A DNA stretch of 64,000 nt from assembly GCA_037127315.1 (NCBI GenBank), contig JBBBDQ010000446.1, forward strand, positions 181,001 to 245,000, written 5' to 3'. Numbering within the stretch: position 1 is the first letter of the stretch; each line of letters opens with the position of its first letter. The stretch comes from Ascarosepion bandense (lineage: Eukaryota; Mollusca; Cephalopoda; Sepiida; Sepiidae). The notes below the pieces were generated by a model. That model searched no databases, had not been told where the DNA came from, and saw only the letters and a list, made by a program, of their open reading frames with translations. The position numbers and the translations under genes are program-made. Shown here piece by piece: positions 12,219-22,867 of the stretch.

Positions 12219-12702
12219 CTACAGGCCATAATTATTAGGCTACCGTAATGTTTAAAATAATGAAGAATTTCATACTATTTTTTAGTATTTATTGCCAAGT
12301 GAATAATTCTAAATTAACTTTTTTTTGATAATCATATCGCCCCAAGCAAGGCATGTTATTGCCACGGTTTTGGCAGGGGTGTACATCGGAGGAAAGTTAT
12401 GAGAAAGAGTGACTGGTTATAGGGGGTGTCAGGAAGTGGGTAAGAGAAGGATGAGAATACTGATGAGAGTGGAATGGACGGAGAAAGAAGCATGAAAGAG
12501 AGAGGATGCAGGTTAGTGAGATAGGAGATGACTATTGACTTTACATTTACATTCTTGGAGATTATAGCTGTTGGGAAATTTTGCAAAGTAATAATAACAA
12601 AAGAACCATTCTATTTTCATTTGGCAATAAATACTTAAAATAGGATAAAATACATCATTTCTTAAAAAAAAGCAGGGGCGGTCTCATAATTATGGCCGGT
12701 AG
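12219..12702. mobile_element. Mariner/Tc1-like MITE, split by a LINE 3' end
   Basis: Left end CTACAGGCCATAATTATT (12219) and right end AATTATGGCCGGTAG (to 12702) are inverted to each other. The right end is followed by TATATA, fitting a TA target. Sub-terminal sequence TATTTATTGCCAAGTG on the left is mirrored by CATTTGGCAATAAATACT on the right. No transposase. The middle (about 12320-12582) is replaced by the 3' end of a LINE, apparently a nested insertion. Confidence 0.65.
12320..12582 (-). pseudogene. LINE 3' UTR fragment (CR1/Jockey-like family)
   Basis: Plus-strand text starts with a T-run, then AATCATATCGCCCCAAGC, the complement of the LINE tail that ends in a short A-run. It continues through the UTR (TTATAGGGGGTGTCAGGAAG) toward the C-terminal coding end (TTTACATTTACATTCTTGGA). 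Nested in the mariner-like MITE. Confidence 0.7.
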
Positions 12703-12704
12703 TA

Positions 12705-12870
12705 TATATATATATATATTAGTCATCCACATACAAGCTCGTTTCTATATATCACAGCTCATCAGTCTGCCTAGACATATCCACTTGCTTCTGGCCGCGA
12801 TCGAAACTTGACCGATTGGGTGGAGTCTCTACTCCCTAAGCCATCGGCGCATGGAGTCAGAGAAGGGAAA
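12705..12870 (-). mobile_element. tRNA-like plus hammerhead repeat, diverged copy
   Basis: Minus strand: A-box-like GATGGCTTAGGGAGTAGA and B-box-like AGTTTCGATCG, then CTGATGA (12759-12765), a weak stem II, GAAA (12742-12745) and a GGATGACTA end on a (TA)n tract. Stem II no longer pairs properly, so self-cleavage is unlikely. Confidence 0.65.
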
Positions 12871-12899
12871 TTTTAACGTCTTGTATGTAAGCAGTGTAC

Positions 12900-13070
12900 A
12901 GTGTGCGATGGGTAAATTATCGCTATTTGCCTTGTAAAATTTTGCAAAGTAATAATAACAAATAACCATTCTATTTTCATTTGGTAATAAATACTTATAA
13001 TAGGATAAAATACATTATTTCTTAACAAAAACAGGGGTGTCCTCATAATCATGGGCGGTAGAATATATAT
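12900..13070. mobile_element. Mariner-like MITE, right-half copy
   Basis: Matches the right half of the element at 12583-12702: AAAGTAATAATAACAAA, then TTCTATTTTCATTTGGTAAT and terminal CATAATCATGGGCGGTAG beside (TA)n. It shares the block GTGCGATGGGTAAATT with the third copy at 13285. Confidence 0.65.
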
Positions 13071-13084
13071 ATATATATATATAA

Positions 13085-13250
13085 ACTATCGCCCGGTTCA
13101 CACTCCACCCACGTCTATTGAACAGGTGAAGAGGCTCATCCCTTGTTTCCTGTTTAGGATGTGGTTTCCGGTTTTCTCTTTTCTAATCTTCTCACTCTTA
13201 TGTAGCCCCCTGCACATCAGTGGCGTTATCGCCTTGCTTGGGGTGATATG
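13085..13250 (+). mobile_element. SINE (family B) with a LINE-derived tail
   Basis: Begins with CTATCGCCCGGTTCACACTC, in which GGTTCACACTCC resembles a tRNA B box, followed by a body ending in GTTTCCGGTTTTCTC. The last 60 bp (GTAGCCCCCTGCACATCAGT, then CCTTGCTTGGGGTGATATGA) match the 3' terminus of the CR1/Jockey-like LINE in this window. Inverted copies lie at 15850-16035 and 16080-16190. The shared tail is the usual way a SINE recruits a partner LINE's reverse transcriptase. Confidence 0.7.
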
Positions 13251-13284
13251 ATTAAATATATATATATATAAAATCTACATGGTG

Positions 13285-13466
13285 CGATGGGTAAATTGTC
13301 GCTATTTGCCTTGTAAAATTTTCCAAAGTAATAATAAAAAAAAGAACCATTCTATTTTCATTTAGAATTATCCACTTGGCAATAAATACTAAAAATAGTA
13401 TGAAATACATCATTCCTTTTAAAAAATGGGGTGGCGTAATAATTATGGCCGGTAGTGTATATATGC
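13285..13466. mobile_element. Mariner-like MITE, third copy
   Basis: Shares GTGCGATGGGTAAATTGTCG and CCATTCTATTTTCATTTAGA with the copies to the left and ends AATAATTATGGCCGGTAG before TATA. It retains an internal stretch (AATTATCCACTTGGC) that matches the left half of the first copy. Confidence 0.65.
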
Positions 13467-14750
13467 CAACCTTGTAGTTTGATTAAATCCATGTGATCGG
13501 AGAATCAGAATAAAAGCTTGTCAGTGAAATTGCCATGACAATATTTGAAAAAAAAAACAGGAAATCACGTAATGTCGGTAAAAAATTGACTGAAGTCGAG
13601 ATGCCACGTCATGACCGATTACATTGCAGATTCATTTGATTTTGTTGACAACCTCGAGATGAATAGCAGGAAGGCCATACGAAATATAGCAACAGTATTC
13701 AATGCATCAACCACTGGTAGATTTTTGTTGCATATTTCTTTTGTTTAATTGCCCGTTTTTTTTTTTTGTCTCTCTTGATGTTTTTTGCAAGCCTAATCAA
13801 TTTTGTTTATTTGGCAATTCGACTAATTACATTTAAACATGGCCCATTCCTCTTCAAACTTCACCTCAGTTTCAGACAAAATATTTTATGAATTAATAGA
13901 AAGCAAGAGATAACAAGGAGGTGACATTTCGAAATTGGCAGGATTAAAAATAGCATAATTTGGTGTTCTGGATTCTCGCTTTCCAAGAATACATAGCAGA
14001 AAATGAAAAATTAATCATGAGAAATCATTTCACTGAATGGTAGCTGAGCGAATAGTATGTAATTTGCATCTAAAAATATACGACTATTATTATTGCTGCT
14101 TTTAATTTGTCCAAACACCCAGGCTGAAAACTGAAAGAAGTATAAAACAAAGAAAAAGAATAAAAAAAAATGTTTCAAAAACTCGGTATTTGTCCTGCAG
14201 AAGAGAATCTGTCATTTTCGTGCAAAATAAAATTGAATTGTCACATTTCTACTTTTTAGCGAATGGCTGCCATCGAAAACACAGCTACTTTTTCTGACAC
14301 TTGCAGAAGATCTTTTGAATCATTGCTACACATTCTTACTTTTTGCCGTCTTAAATTAAAAAAACATATTTTTAACCAATACCAAGTTAAACTGAATTCT
14401 TTATTCGGAGTCTAGTTTTGAGCTTATCATTTTCTATAAAGTTCGATAAACAATCTAAGTTATCTCCACTTCGATATTATTTTCGTATATTTTGCAATTT
14501 CATTAATTCCTCAATTTCTACTATGTTCAATTCCGATGAGTGTAGTGAGCTGAATCATTGGGCCAAGCAATGTAGATTTGGACATGTAAATAGACGAGTA
14601 ATACTTAAGTAATATCACAAATAAGAATGAGATAAATTGATCGAGAAGAGTCTACAACCATAGATAAAATACAGGGTTAATTTCTGAATGTCTTGTTGAT
14701 ATATAATCTGCAAATAATCTGCGTTGTATATAAAAAAATATGTAGATATA
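13467..14750. other. AT-rich sequence, one small LINE scrap
   Basis: Around 13640-13720 the minus strand resembles part of the LINE RT coding region (GAATACTGTTGCTATATTTC stretch, found also at 32380 and 58950). The remainder has no recognisable feature. Confidence 0.4.
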
Positions 14751-14759
14751 TAAAAATAA

Positions 14760-14790
<31 letters not shown>

Positions 14791-14825
14791 TGATGATTAT
14801 CCACGTATACTGTCTTACTATGTAG

Positions 14826-15029
14826 AGGAAAGAGTATTAATAAAAAGTTTTTGATTTTTAAAAAAACGTACTTTTTTAAACAGTATTTGTTTATTTTTAA
14901 TGTAGTTTTATATTTCAAACCGTCCTCGAGGACGGTTTGAAATATAAAACTACATTAAAAATAAACAAATACTGTTTAAAAAAGTACGTTTTTTTAAAAA
15001 TCAAAAACTTTTTATTAATACTCTTTCCT
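14826..15029. repeat. Perfect 204-bp palindrome without spacer
   Basis: Left arm 14826-14927 and right arm 14928-15029 are exact reverse complements over 102 bases. The centre is CCGTCCTCGAGGACGG. Immediately right of the palindrome is a (TA)n run; a longer (TA)n run also lies about 35-60 bp to the left. It could be a fold-back insertion, a recent palindromic duplication, or an artefact of a folded-back read. Confidence 0.9.
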
Positions 15030-15190
15030 ATATATATATATATATTGCTCTTCGTTTTATTGAGTGCCGTTTTTAAAGCAACTAATGAGCTCACGTTAAC
15101 ACAAACAGATGTTTAACTTTGTTATATGGCATCTATTACTACTGCTCTTGCTGTTGATGAATTAATCCTGGGTATCCAGCAGTATATTGA

Positions 15191-15797
15191 TGTGCGTTGT
15201 GGTGCATTGGATATCGGCTCGGATCGAGAAATCGTGGAGCCGAGTTCAAATTCCAGTTGAATTCATTGCATTCACTTACGCTCAAATACCCTTGGGAAAG
15301 GTATTAATCCCTCTCTTCCTTCCAGTTATGGATTAAATAACAGGACAGATTGGGTTCTATAGCCTTGGCTGGCAACCAATCTACCGCAGAAAGCAATGGC
15401 AACATACTGCCGGATAATCTTCTGCCCAGTCAGTCATGTCTCTTTCGAGACATAATCGCCCAAGAGTGTATCAGGTATGACACTTAACGGACTGAATATA
15501 ATAGTGAAAAACATGTTTAAGGCGTCTTCTGGGCATAAAGTGGGGGATCGGTTTTCTATTATTATGAAGTCATAAACTGATCCCCACTAATTACTACTTA
15601 GTATAATACCTCTTCTCCCTCTAGCTATGAGTCAAATAATAAGACAGATTGGATTCTTTAGCCTTGGTCGGCAACCAGTCTACCGCAGAAAGCAATGACA
15701 ACCTACTGCGGGATAATATTCTGCCAAGTCATTCATCTCTTTCGAGGCATGATCACCCAAGCGTGTTTCACGCATGGCACTTAGCTGACTGAATGTC
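15191..15797 (+). mobile_element. tRNA-derived SINE (family A), dimer with linker
   Basis: The first unit has an A-box-like head (GTGGTGCATTGGATATCGGC), B-box-like GAGTTCAAATTCC, and the conserved body CAACCAATCTACCGCAGAAA and tail CAGTCAGTCATGTCTCTTTC. A linker with GTGGGGGATC and GATCCCCAC in inverted orientation joins it to a second unit that lacks the tRNA head. The same architecture occurs elsewhere in both orientations. Confidence 0.85.
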
Positions 15798-15849
15798 AAA
15801 ATTTAATTTTCTGAGATCATGAGTAATTTATTTTACAAAATTATTTATT

Positions 15850-16035
15850 TTTTTTTTTTTAATCATATCACCCCAAGCAAGGCGATAACGCCACTGATGC
15901 GCAGGGGGCTACGTAAGGGTAAAAAGAATGGAAAAGTGAAAGCCGGAAACCGCATCCCAAACAGGAAACAAGGGATAAGCCTCTACACCTGTTCAATAGA
16001 TGTGGGTGGAGTGTGAACCGGGCGATAGTTTAGTC
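15850..16035 (-). mobile_element. SINE (family B) with LINE-derived tail
   Basis: Reverse complement of the 13085-13250 copy. The plus strand opens with a T-run and AATCATATCACCCCAAGC and closes with GTGAACCGGGCGATAGT. The frame at 15819-16016 is a shadow of it. Confidence 0.7.
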
Positions 16036-16079
16036 TATCTACTCTAATTGGAAAAAAATTAAAAAAAGTGAAAAGACTT

Positions 16080-16190
16080 GAAAACCGCATCCTAAACAGG
16101 AAACAAGGGATCAGCCTCTTCACCTGTTCAATAGATGTGGGTGGAGTGTGAACCGGGCGATAGTTTAGTCTATCTACTCCAATTTTATAT
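16080..16190 (-). mobile_element. SINE family B, head-only copy
   Basis: Repeats AACCGCATCC...AACAGGAAACAAGGGAT and GTGAACCGGGCGATAGT of the neighbour to the left, without the LINE-like tail. Probably a local duplication. Confidence 0.65.
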
Positions 16191-16462
16191 TGCTAATAAT
16201 ATTTACAAGGGTGTATTCGTGTATTTTTTCGAGGAAATTGTATTGCTGGTACTTTTTTTAAGCGAGAATTTATTGATGGAAACATTTCCTTTACTTTTTG
16301 CTTTCCTTTTTTTTTTTTCAAAATGTTTTTATCTATTGTTGGTAATATGAGTTTTAGGTACTGGTGATAATGATCCCCGGTATAATAAATAAAACTATTT
16401 AATAACAGTTTAAATATTATAATACGTTATTTGAATACGATTTTCCCGTTTGTTTGTTTGTT

Positions 16463-16514
<52 letters not shown>

Positions 16515-16930
16515 CTTTCATAGACACTCTGACAAATAATCAAGTTGCGTCTCATGAACTGTTTGTAGAAGGGAAGCCCTCAATCATTAAGTGTTAAAGT
16601 CCGCAGTTGCCAAAAAAGAGTACTACCCCTTCCTGTTGCCAGAGACAAGAGACAGTTCTCTTGGGTGATTATAAACACTTCAATAGACGTCAATGGACAG
16701 ACAATCGACGTTTTTATGGCCTTCTTTGAGAGTTTGGCTGTCTTTTTTTTTTCCTCCGCCATAAACCCTTCCATTTAATGTGTACTTAACTGTTTTACGA
16801 GATTTATTAAAGAATAACGAAGGAGGAAAAAAGAGACAACTTTACACCAAATGTCTTTTAATCAATCTTTATTGATATATTAGCCAATAATTTTGTTTTT
16901 ACTTCTCAAGCATTAATACCGACTTCATCA
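16191..16930. other. AT-rich spacer with (T)n(GT)n run
   Basis: A poly-T followed by (GT)n at about 16460-16512. No recognised gene. The short frames at 16135-16350 and 16580-16774 are unsupported. Confidence 0.4.
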
Positions 16931-16934
16931 GATT

Positions 16935-17340
16935 ATACACAAGTATGGCACCGAATGCTGGACAATTTCATCAAAGATGAAAAAATGCATAAAAGGAGGA
17001 AAAGATGGTGTTCTACATCAGGATACTGAGGATGACATAGACAGAACTTGTGAGCAACGACGAGGTTTTGTAGAGGATGGTGAAACTGATACTTAACATC
17101 AGGAAAAGAGAACTGGCGTTTTCGGGAAATGTAGTGAGGAAGGAATGGTGAGAGAATATGATGCTCACGGGACCGATAGAAGGAAAGAGAGTTAAAGGAA
17201 AGCAATGCGTGGCGTACTTGATAGGCTTGAGCAGATAGATGTCAGAACGGGTGTAAGCGGTAAAACAAGAGCAGGGTTTCTAAGAGCTACAAAGGATAGA
17301 AAGATGTGGAAGGCCATGATCGTCTACGTCCTGAAGTAAC
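16935..17340 (+). pseudogene. 3' coding end of a second RTE-like LINE family
   Basis: Broken frames encode the C-terminal part seen more clearly at 52890-53263: a stretch like SNDEVL, an I-L-N-I-R-K-R block, then RATKDRKMWKAMIVYVLK before the end. Several frameshifts; no RT core. Other copies lie at 24220-24345, 24530-24775, 25240-25570 and 45655-46760 on the minus strand. Confidence 0.6.
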
Positions 17341-17486
17341 ACAGAACATAGAAGAATATATCGAATGTCGTCTTAAAACAAAATGGAGATCCATTATCGA
17401 TATCTGCACGCATACGCTGTAGATAATACTCAAGTTATGAGTTCCCGAACTCATTTAAAGATACTAAACTGATGTATTTTTAAACT

Positions 17487-17802
17487 GTAACCTAACTAAA
17501 ATTATTTATAAATGAAACTTTGTGTGTGTGTGTGTGTGTGTGTCCGTTACCTACAGATTCCGAAACGGCTGAACCGATTTACTTGAAAATTTTCAGTTAT
17601 ACTATAAGCGTCTGCGAGTGTTCTTAGCTAAGATTTGTGTCAAGGTACCCCCCATAAATATCGAAAATCGATAATCGAAAAAATCGGTTTATAGAAGGAG
17701 TGGTCCGATTTTAATCAAATTTGATACACTCATAGACAAAGACATAAGAAACGATATTCAGAAGTTTCAAGGTTGCAGTTCTTACAATGATGCAGAAAAT
17801 CG

Positions 17803-17842
<40 letters not shown>

Positions 17843-17888
17843 GCAAGATGTTTGTGTGTGTGTGTGTGTGTGTCTGTTTATATTTATT
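17487..17888 (+). mobile_element. Helitron-like non-autonomous element (family A), 5' part
   Basis: Starts near CTAACTAAAATTATTTATAA and contains GAAACGGCTGAACCGATTT, CGATAATCGAAAAAATCGG, a (TA)n core and AAAAGGCAAGATGTTTGTGT. It stops abruptly where a LINE fragment begins. Complete copies elsewhere start TCTAAACTTAT and end in a hairpin plus CTAG. Confidence 0.65.
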
Positions 17889-17891
17889 AGT

Positions 17892-18022
17892 ATGGATCAG
17901 GCTAGCCTCCCTGAGAGCAAAACACTACGCCTCCTTGGCCTAATACTCTCAGCAGACCTAAAGTGGAATGACAATATAGAATCCATAGCTAAATCCACTG
18001 CTAAGAAAGTCGGTTCTCTGTG
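17892..18022 (+). pseudogene. LINE reverse-transcriptase fragment
   Basis: Encodes 43 residues beginning MDQASLPESKTLRLLGL and ending ESIAKSTAKKVGSL, nearly identical to the post-YADD part of the ORF at 58548-60269. It is truncated at both ends and abuts the Helitron-like copy. Confidence 0.8.
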
Positions 18023-18490
18023 AACTGCTTTAAATTCATAAGTTCTATCACCAGTGTAGATAATATATTTCATTGACTGGTAGAGACAAGTGGCAGGTAC
18101 TTCAGGCTGTAGGTAAGGTCAACAAAGAACAAGAGCAGCTGACAGATATGCCCGGCCTTAGATGATATCAACAAAAAGTTTAAAAAGGTCACAAGCGACG
18201 ACCGGCTTGAAAGGCCATGGCTGGTGTTGTGATGGACAGAGAAATCCGGTCATAGATAAAAGTCAACAAATGACAAGTGTTTTTGACAGATATATCTGGC
18301 CGTAGATGACACCAAAGAAGCGACAACCATCTCCAAAAATAAGGCTGGGAGTTTGAAGACGGTATAAGGTAAAAAATCTTGGGCTAAAGAGATAGTGACT
18401 GGCTAACGACTCCATACAACTCCTTCGTATGAGCGATCTCACTTCTTCTGCCCTCCTAATCTACACAAGAATCACCGACGCAAAATTTAA
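18023..18490. other. Spacer, nothing recognised
   Basis: No domain or repeat match identified. The text has several near-repeats of GACAGATATATCTGGCCGTA-like sequence (18145 and 18283), suggesting an old internal duplication. Confidence 0.35.
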
Positions 18491-18491
18491 T

Positions 18492-18495
<4 letters not shown>

Positions 18496-18551
<56 letters not shown>
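18496..18551. repeat. (TA)n microsatellite
   Basis: About 28 TA units directly preceding a Helitron-like B copy. Confidence 0.95.
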
Positions 18552-18554
<3 letters not shown>

Positions 18555-19297
18555 GCAATCTGTGAGTCTGTGTGTGTCTGTAAGCTATGCACGCCTATAT
18601 TTTTTAAGCTACGACAATCAAACTTTCTAGGGACACATATCTATAGGGAAGCCAAGTCGACACATACATTTTGAGTTTAAGTTCAGCAATTTTACCTCTC
18701 GCACTTTTTGGTAAACGGAGCAGATTGTTTACATTTGACCCGTAAAACATCTAAGATCTAAGATGGTTGTTGAATTACGACACAGAAATCAAATCACATG
18801 TGTCAAACGCGACTAAAATATATTTATTTAAAAAAAGGAGCCTTTATATTTAATTTTTTTCCTCTAAAGTTAAATGTTTACATTTTTAAATATTCTTTGA
18901 AAATTTTTGATCTAAGAGCGTAATAGTTTTTATATTTCTGTATTTTTAAATATTCTTCGTAACTTTCTGAACTAAGAGCGTAACAGTTTTTATATCTCTA
19001 ATTTCAGGAAAGTAAAATAAATGATTTTTACTTTTATATTAAATTCATTTAGTCAACAAAAATATAAATATTTTCCCCGTAATTTTGAAACAAAAAAAAC
19101 GCAATGTTGTTTACAATGTCACACAAAACATCAATTCATGTTTACGCAAAACAAAAGAAAATAGATTTTTTAATGGAATTTTTGAGCGATTTTTAAACAA
19201 CAATTTTTTATATAATTATTTTTTATATAACCGAGTCCTACTACTAAAATGTTCTGAGTTGCACAGGCAACGCCGGGCTATGATTGTAGTATTTTAA
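18552..19297 (+). mobile_element. Helitron-like repeat, family B
   Basis: Begins AAAAGGCAATCTGTGAGTCT, as family A does after its TA core, and ends with GGCAACGCCGGGCTATGAT. The interior differs from family A (ACGACAATCAAACTTTCTAG, ATCTAAGATCTAAGATGGTT). An inverted copy at 39164-40080 ends in CTAG next to TATA. Coding frames inside are short and Lys/Asn-rich with no domain. Confidence 0.6.
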
Positions 19298-19390
19298 ACA
19301 AACGGGTTCCTCGTGGTTTGTCCAGATCCAGCGGCATTATATAACTCCAGTAGCGGATTAAACTACAGGATTATAATGCTGAAGATTATT

Positions 19391-21080
19391 TGGCTCTGCC
19401 CAAAGTGTATAATATTTTTGACACTGTCATAGGTCTTTCTTACAGATACTAAAGCTTAGGGCCTTAAAATCTAAGTTCGTTCCAGCCAAAGTGTATAATA
19501 TTTTTGACACTGTCATAGGTCTTTCTTACAGATACTAAAGCTTAGGGCCTTAAAATCTAAGTTCGTTCCAGCCAAAGTGTATAATATTTTTGACACTGTC
19601 ATAGGTCTTTCTTACAGATACTAAAGCTTAGGGCCTTAAAATCTAAGTTCGTTCCAGCCAAAGTGTATAATATTTTTGACACTGTCATAGGTCTTTCTTA
19701 CAGATACTGAAGCTTAGGGCCTTAAAATCTAAGTTCGTTCCAGCCAAAGAGTATAATATTTTTGACACTGTCATAGGTCTTTCTTACAGATACTGAAGCT
19801 TAGGGCCTTAAAATCTAAGTTCGTTCCAGCCAAAGTGTATAATATTTTTGACACTGTCATAGGTCTTTCTTACAGATACTAAAGCTTAGGGCCTTAAAAT
19901 CTAAGTTCGTTCCAGCCAAAGTGTATAATATTTTTGACACTGTCATAGGTCTTTCTTACAGATACTGAAGCTTAGGGCCTTAAAATCTAAGTTCGTTCCA
20001 GCCAAAGAGTATAATATTTTTGACACTGTCATAGGTCTTTCTTACAGATACTGAAGCTTAGGGCCTTAAAATCTAAGTTGGTTCCAGCCAAAGTGTATAA
20101 TATTTTTGACACTGTCATAGGTCTTTCTTACAGATACTAAAGCTTAGGGCCTTAAAATCTAAGTTCGTTCCAGCCAAAGTGTATAATATTTTTGACACTG
20201 TCATAGGTCTTTCTTACAGATACTAAAGCTTAGGGCCTTAAAATCTAAGTTGGTTCCAGCCAAAGTGTATAATATTTTTGACACTGTCATAGGTCTTTCT
20301 TACAGATACTAAAGCTTAGGGCCTTAAAATCTAAGTTGGTTCCAGCCAAAGTGTATAATATTTTTGACACTGTCATAGGTCTTTCTTACAGATACTAAAG
20401 CTTAGGGCCTTAAAATCTAAGTTCGTTCCAGCCAAAGTGTATAATATTTTTGACACTGTCATAGGTCTTTCTTACAGATACTGAAGCTTAGGGCCTTAAA
20501 ATCTAAGTTCGTTCCAGCCAAAGTGTATAATATTTTTGACACTGTCATAGGTCTTTCTTACAGATACTAAAGCTTAGGGCCTTAAAATCTAAGTTGGTTC
20601 CAGCCAAAGTGTATAATATTTTTGACACTGTCATAGGTCTTTCTTACAGATACTAAAGCTTAGGGCCTTAAAATCTAAGTTGGTTCCAGCCAAAGTGTAT
20701 AATATTTTTGACACTGTCATAGGTCTTTCTTACAGATACTGAAGCTTAGGGCCTTAAAATCTAAATTGGTTCCAGCCAAAGAGTATAATATTTTTGACAC
20801 TGTCATAGGTCTTTCTTACAGATACTAAAGCTGAGGGCCTTAAAATCTAAGTTGGTTCCAGCCAAAGAGTATAATATTTTTGACACTGTCATAGGTCTTT
20901 CTTACAGATACTGAAGCTTAGGGCCTTAAAATCTAAGTTGGTTCCAGCCAAAGTGTATAATATTTTTGACACTGTCATAGGTCTTTCGTACAGATACTGA
21001 AGCTTAGGGCCTTAAAATCTATGTTGCTTCCAGCCAAAGTGTATAATATTTTTGACATTGTCATAGGCCTTTTTTTTTTT
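19391..21080. repeat. 86-bp satellite array, about 19-20 copies
   Basis: TCCAGCCAAAGTGTATAATA recurs every 86 bp (for example 19481, 19567). Copies differ at few positions: AAGTTCG or AAGTTGG, CAAAGTG or CAAAGAG, and ACTAAAGC or ACTGAAGC. Low divergence means recent homogenisation. The first and last units are the only strongly changed ones. Confidence 0.96.
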
Positions 21081-21161
21081 TTACATGCAGTCACGGGATA
21101 AGTGCTCAGGGATTTTTTTAGCAGCATATCAACTCATTATAGGTCTTGTAATGTCGAAAGG

Positions 21162-21308
21162 GTGTGCGTTGTGGTGCAGTGGATTTCGGCTCGGAACGAG
21201 AAATCAGAGAGCCGAGTTCGAATTCCGGTTGAATTCCTTGCATTCACTTACGCACAAATACACTTGGGAAAGGTATTAATCCTTCTCTTCCTTCCAGTTA
21301 TGAGTTAA
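21162..21308 (+). mobile_element. tRNA-derived SINE (family A), 5' half
   Basis: GTTGTGGTGCAGTGGATTTC and GAGTTCGAATTCCGG match the A and B boxes of the family. It stops after CCTTCCAGTTATGAGTTAAA, before the conserved body. The overlapping open frames here are not genes. Confidence 0.8.
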
Positions 21309-21310
21309 AT

Positions 21311-21610
21311 ATATAGAGTGAGTATGTAAGTTAGTGAGACAGGAGATGACTATTGACTTTACATTTGAATTCTTGAAGGTTATAACTGTCAGGAAACAAG
21401 GGAATTCCACAGACGGGAAGTGCGAGAAAAGAAGCTGTTGGAGTAGAAGTTGCGTTTACAATTTATCGGTTTCACAGTAAAAGGGGGGGACCTAGTTGCT
21501 AATCTTGTGGCTCGAGTAAATTCATATATAGGGGCCACCAGTGACCTAGTTCATCGGAGTAGAAACCGTGAAAATATTTGTAGAAGAAACACAGGGAAGC
21601 CACACTGCAT
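21311..21610 (-). pseudogene. LINE C-terminal fragment (CR1/Jockey-like)
   Basis: On the minus strand this is the end of the LINE ORF2 (region encoding the ...SRLWNSLP-type motif, here degraded) plus the start of the UTR. Marker text on the plus strand: GGGAAGTGCGAGAAAAGAAG and TTATCGGTTTCACAGTAAAA. Confidence 0.7.
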
Positions 21611-22379
21611 AGCAACACTCTGAGAAAGGACGAATGCTAGACTTATAGATATATTCAATAATTTTAAACACTTGTCATTATCATCGGCTTTTGTCAAATC
21701 GTTTAATTTAATACTCTTCCAGAAGAATATGGGAATTGGAGGTAAGCAAATCGTCTAGGGCTTCAAAAGTGGAATAGCCTAGGTCCCTGGATATTACATA
21801 CTAGCAGATATGAATTATTATTCAAATCATTTTTTAATTCAAATGAGTCAAGCTCTCTACAACAACGACGACTCAGTAGTGCACCGTACACTTCAATATT
21901 AATTTTAGAAAATCCTCATATCAGAGACGCTACTTGATTCAGTGAGAAAATCAAAGAAAGAAAAAACGGAATATAAACGTCTTTGAAGTTCTTAATCTAA
22001 AATATTTTCAGTTTTACCCACTTCTTAAATTCAGATCAGAATCCATCCTATAATAGTTATTGCAATATTTTAAGCTCAAATATTTAAAAATGCGATATAG
22101 GAATTTCTACTAATAGCTTATTCATTCATTAATTTAAGGATTAAGATTCATCAGAAAATTAAGATAGAAAAACTATAAAATTTTGATAGGTATTTCTCGT
22201 ATATGATATATCATAACCTCAAAATTTCTAAAAATAACGATGTTTATTTTATTTAATAAGTTTGGCATGCTTGATTGATTCGTTTTTTTATGTGTTATCC
22301 ACCCTTTACAAGTTATTTAAGCTTAGAAACTATTTTTTAGATTGTAAGAATTTTGAGTAGGGGGAATGATAAACATTTA
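21611..22379. other. AT-rich spacer, nothing recognised
   Basis: No coding or repeat signal found. Confidence 0.35.
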
Positions 22380-22640
22380 GTGATACACGCTTTACTAATT
22401 TATCGATAGCTGGAGGGGAGAAGAGATGTAATCATACTTTTTACATATCATGAAACCAACTGGAGTTGTAACTTAGGTCTGCCCTTAAACATTCAGAGCC
22501 ACTATTAATCAAACCACCCACAAATTCAAGTTTACAACACCAGATATTTCCAAACGGTTATGTATATAGGTACTGATCAGGCTTGATCTTGCTTAACTTC
22601 GTTGTTGATACGGGAACCGGTGTTTCAACGTAATATGGTC
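22380..22640 (-). mobile_element. 5S-rRNA-like head joined to a tRNA-SINE body, decayed
   Basis: Minus strand 22640 to about 22517 resembles 5S rRNA (GGTTCCCGTATCAACAACGA, GAAGTTAAGCAAGATCAAGC, CAGTACCTATATACATAACC). It is followed at once by a degraded tRNA-like SINE (GTTACAACTCCAGTTGG for the B-box area, then CTCTTCTCCCCTCCAGCTAT). The same order occurs at 24779, 31697 and 44515. Confidence 0.6.
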
Positions 22641-22867
22641 GTAAATCTCGTACTCGTTTTAGACTTCAAATGCACATTATGTTTAATAAAGATTCGCTGA
22701 TAAAAACTAAAATCCAATTTAACTTAAGGAGGCAGGATAAACCATGCATATCTGATCTGTCCCAGACTGAGTAATTTTACCGCTGTCCACATAGTTTCGT
22801 TTGTGGCGGGGGCCGCACATTAAGCCAACTGTTTTCTTCAAATTTGCCTTCGAGTCTAGGCAGATTT

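Noticed and set aside
19391..21080. Regular repeats that could be mistaken for a CRISPR array
   Set aside because: The whole 86-bp period is conserved with no variable spacers, and the genome is eukaryotic.
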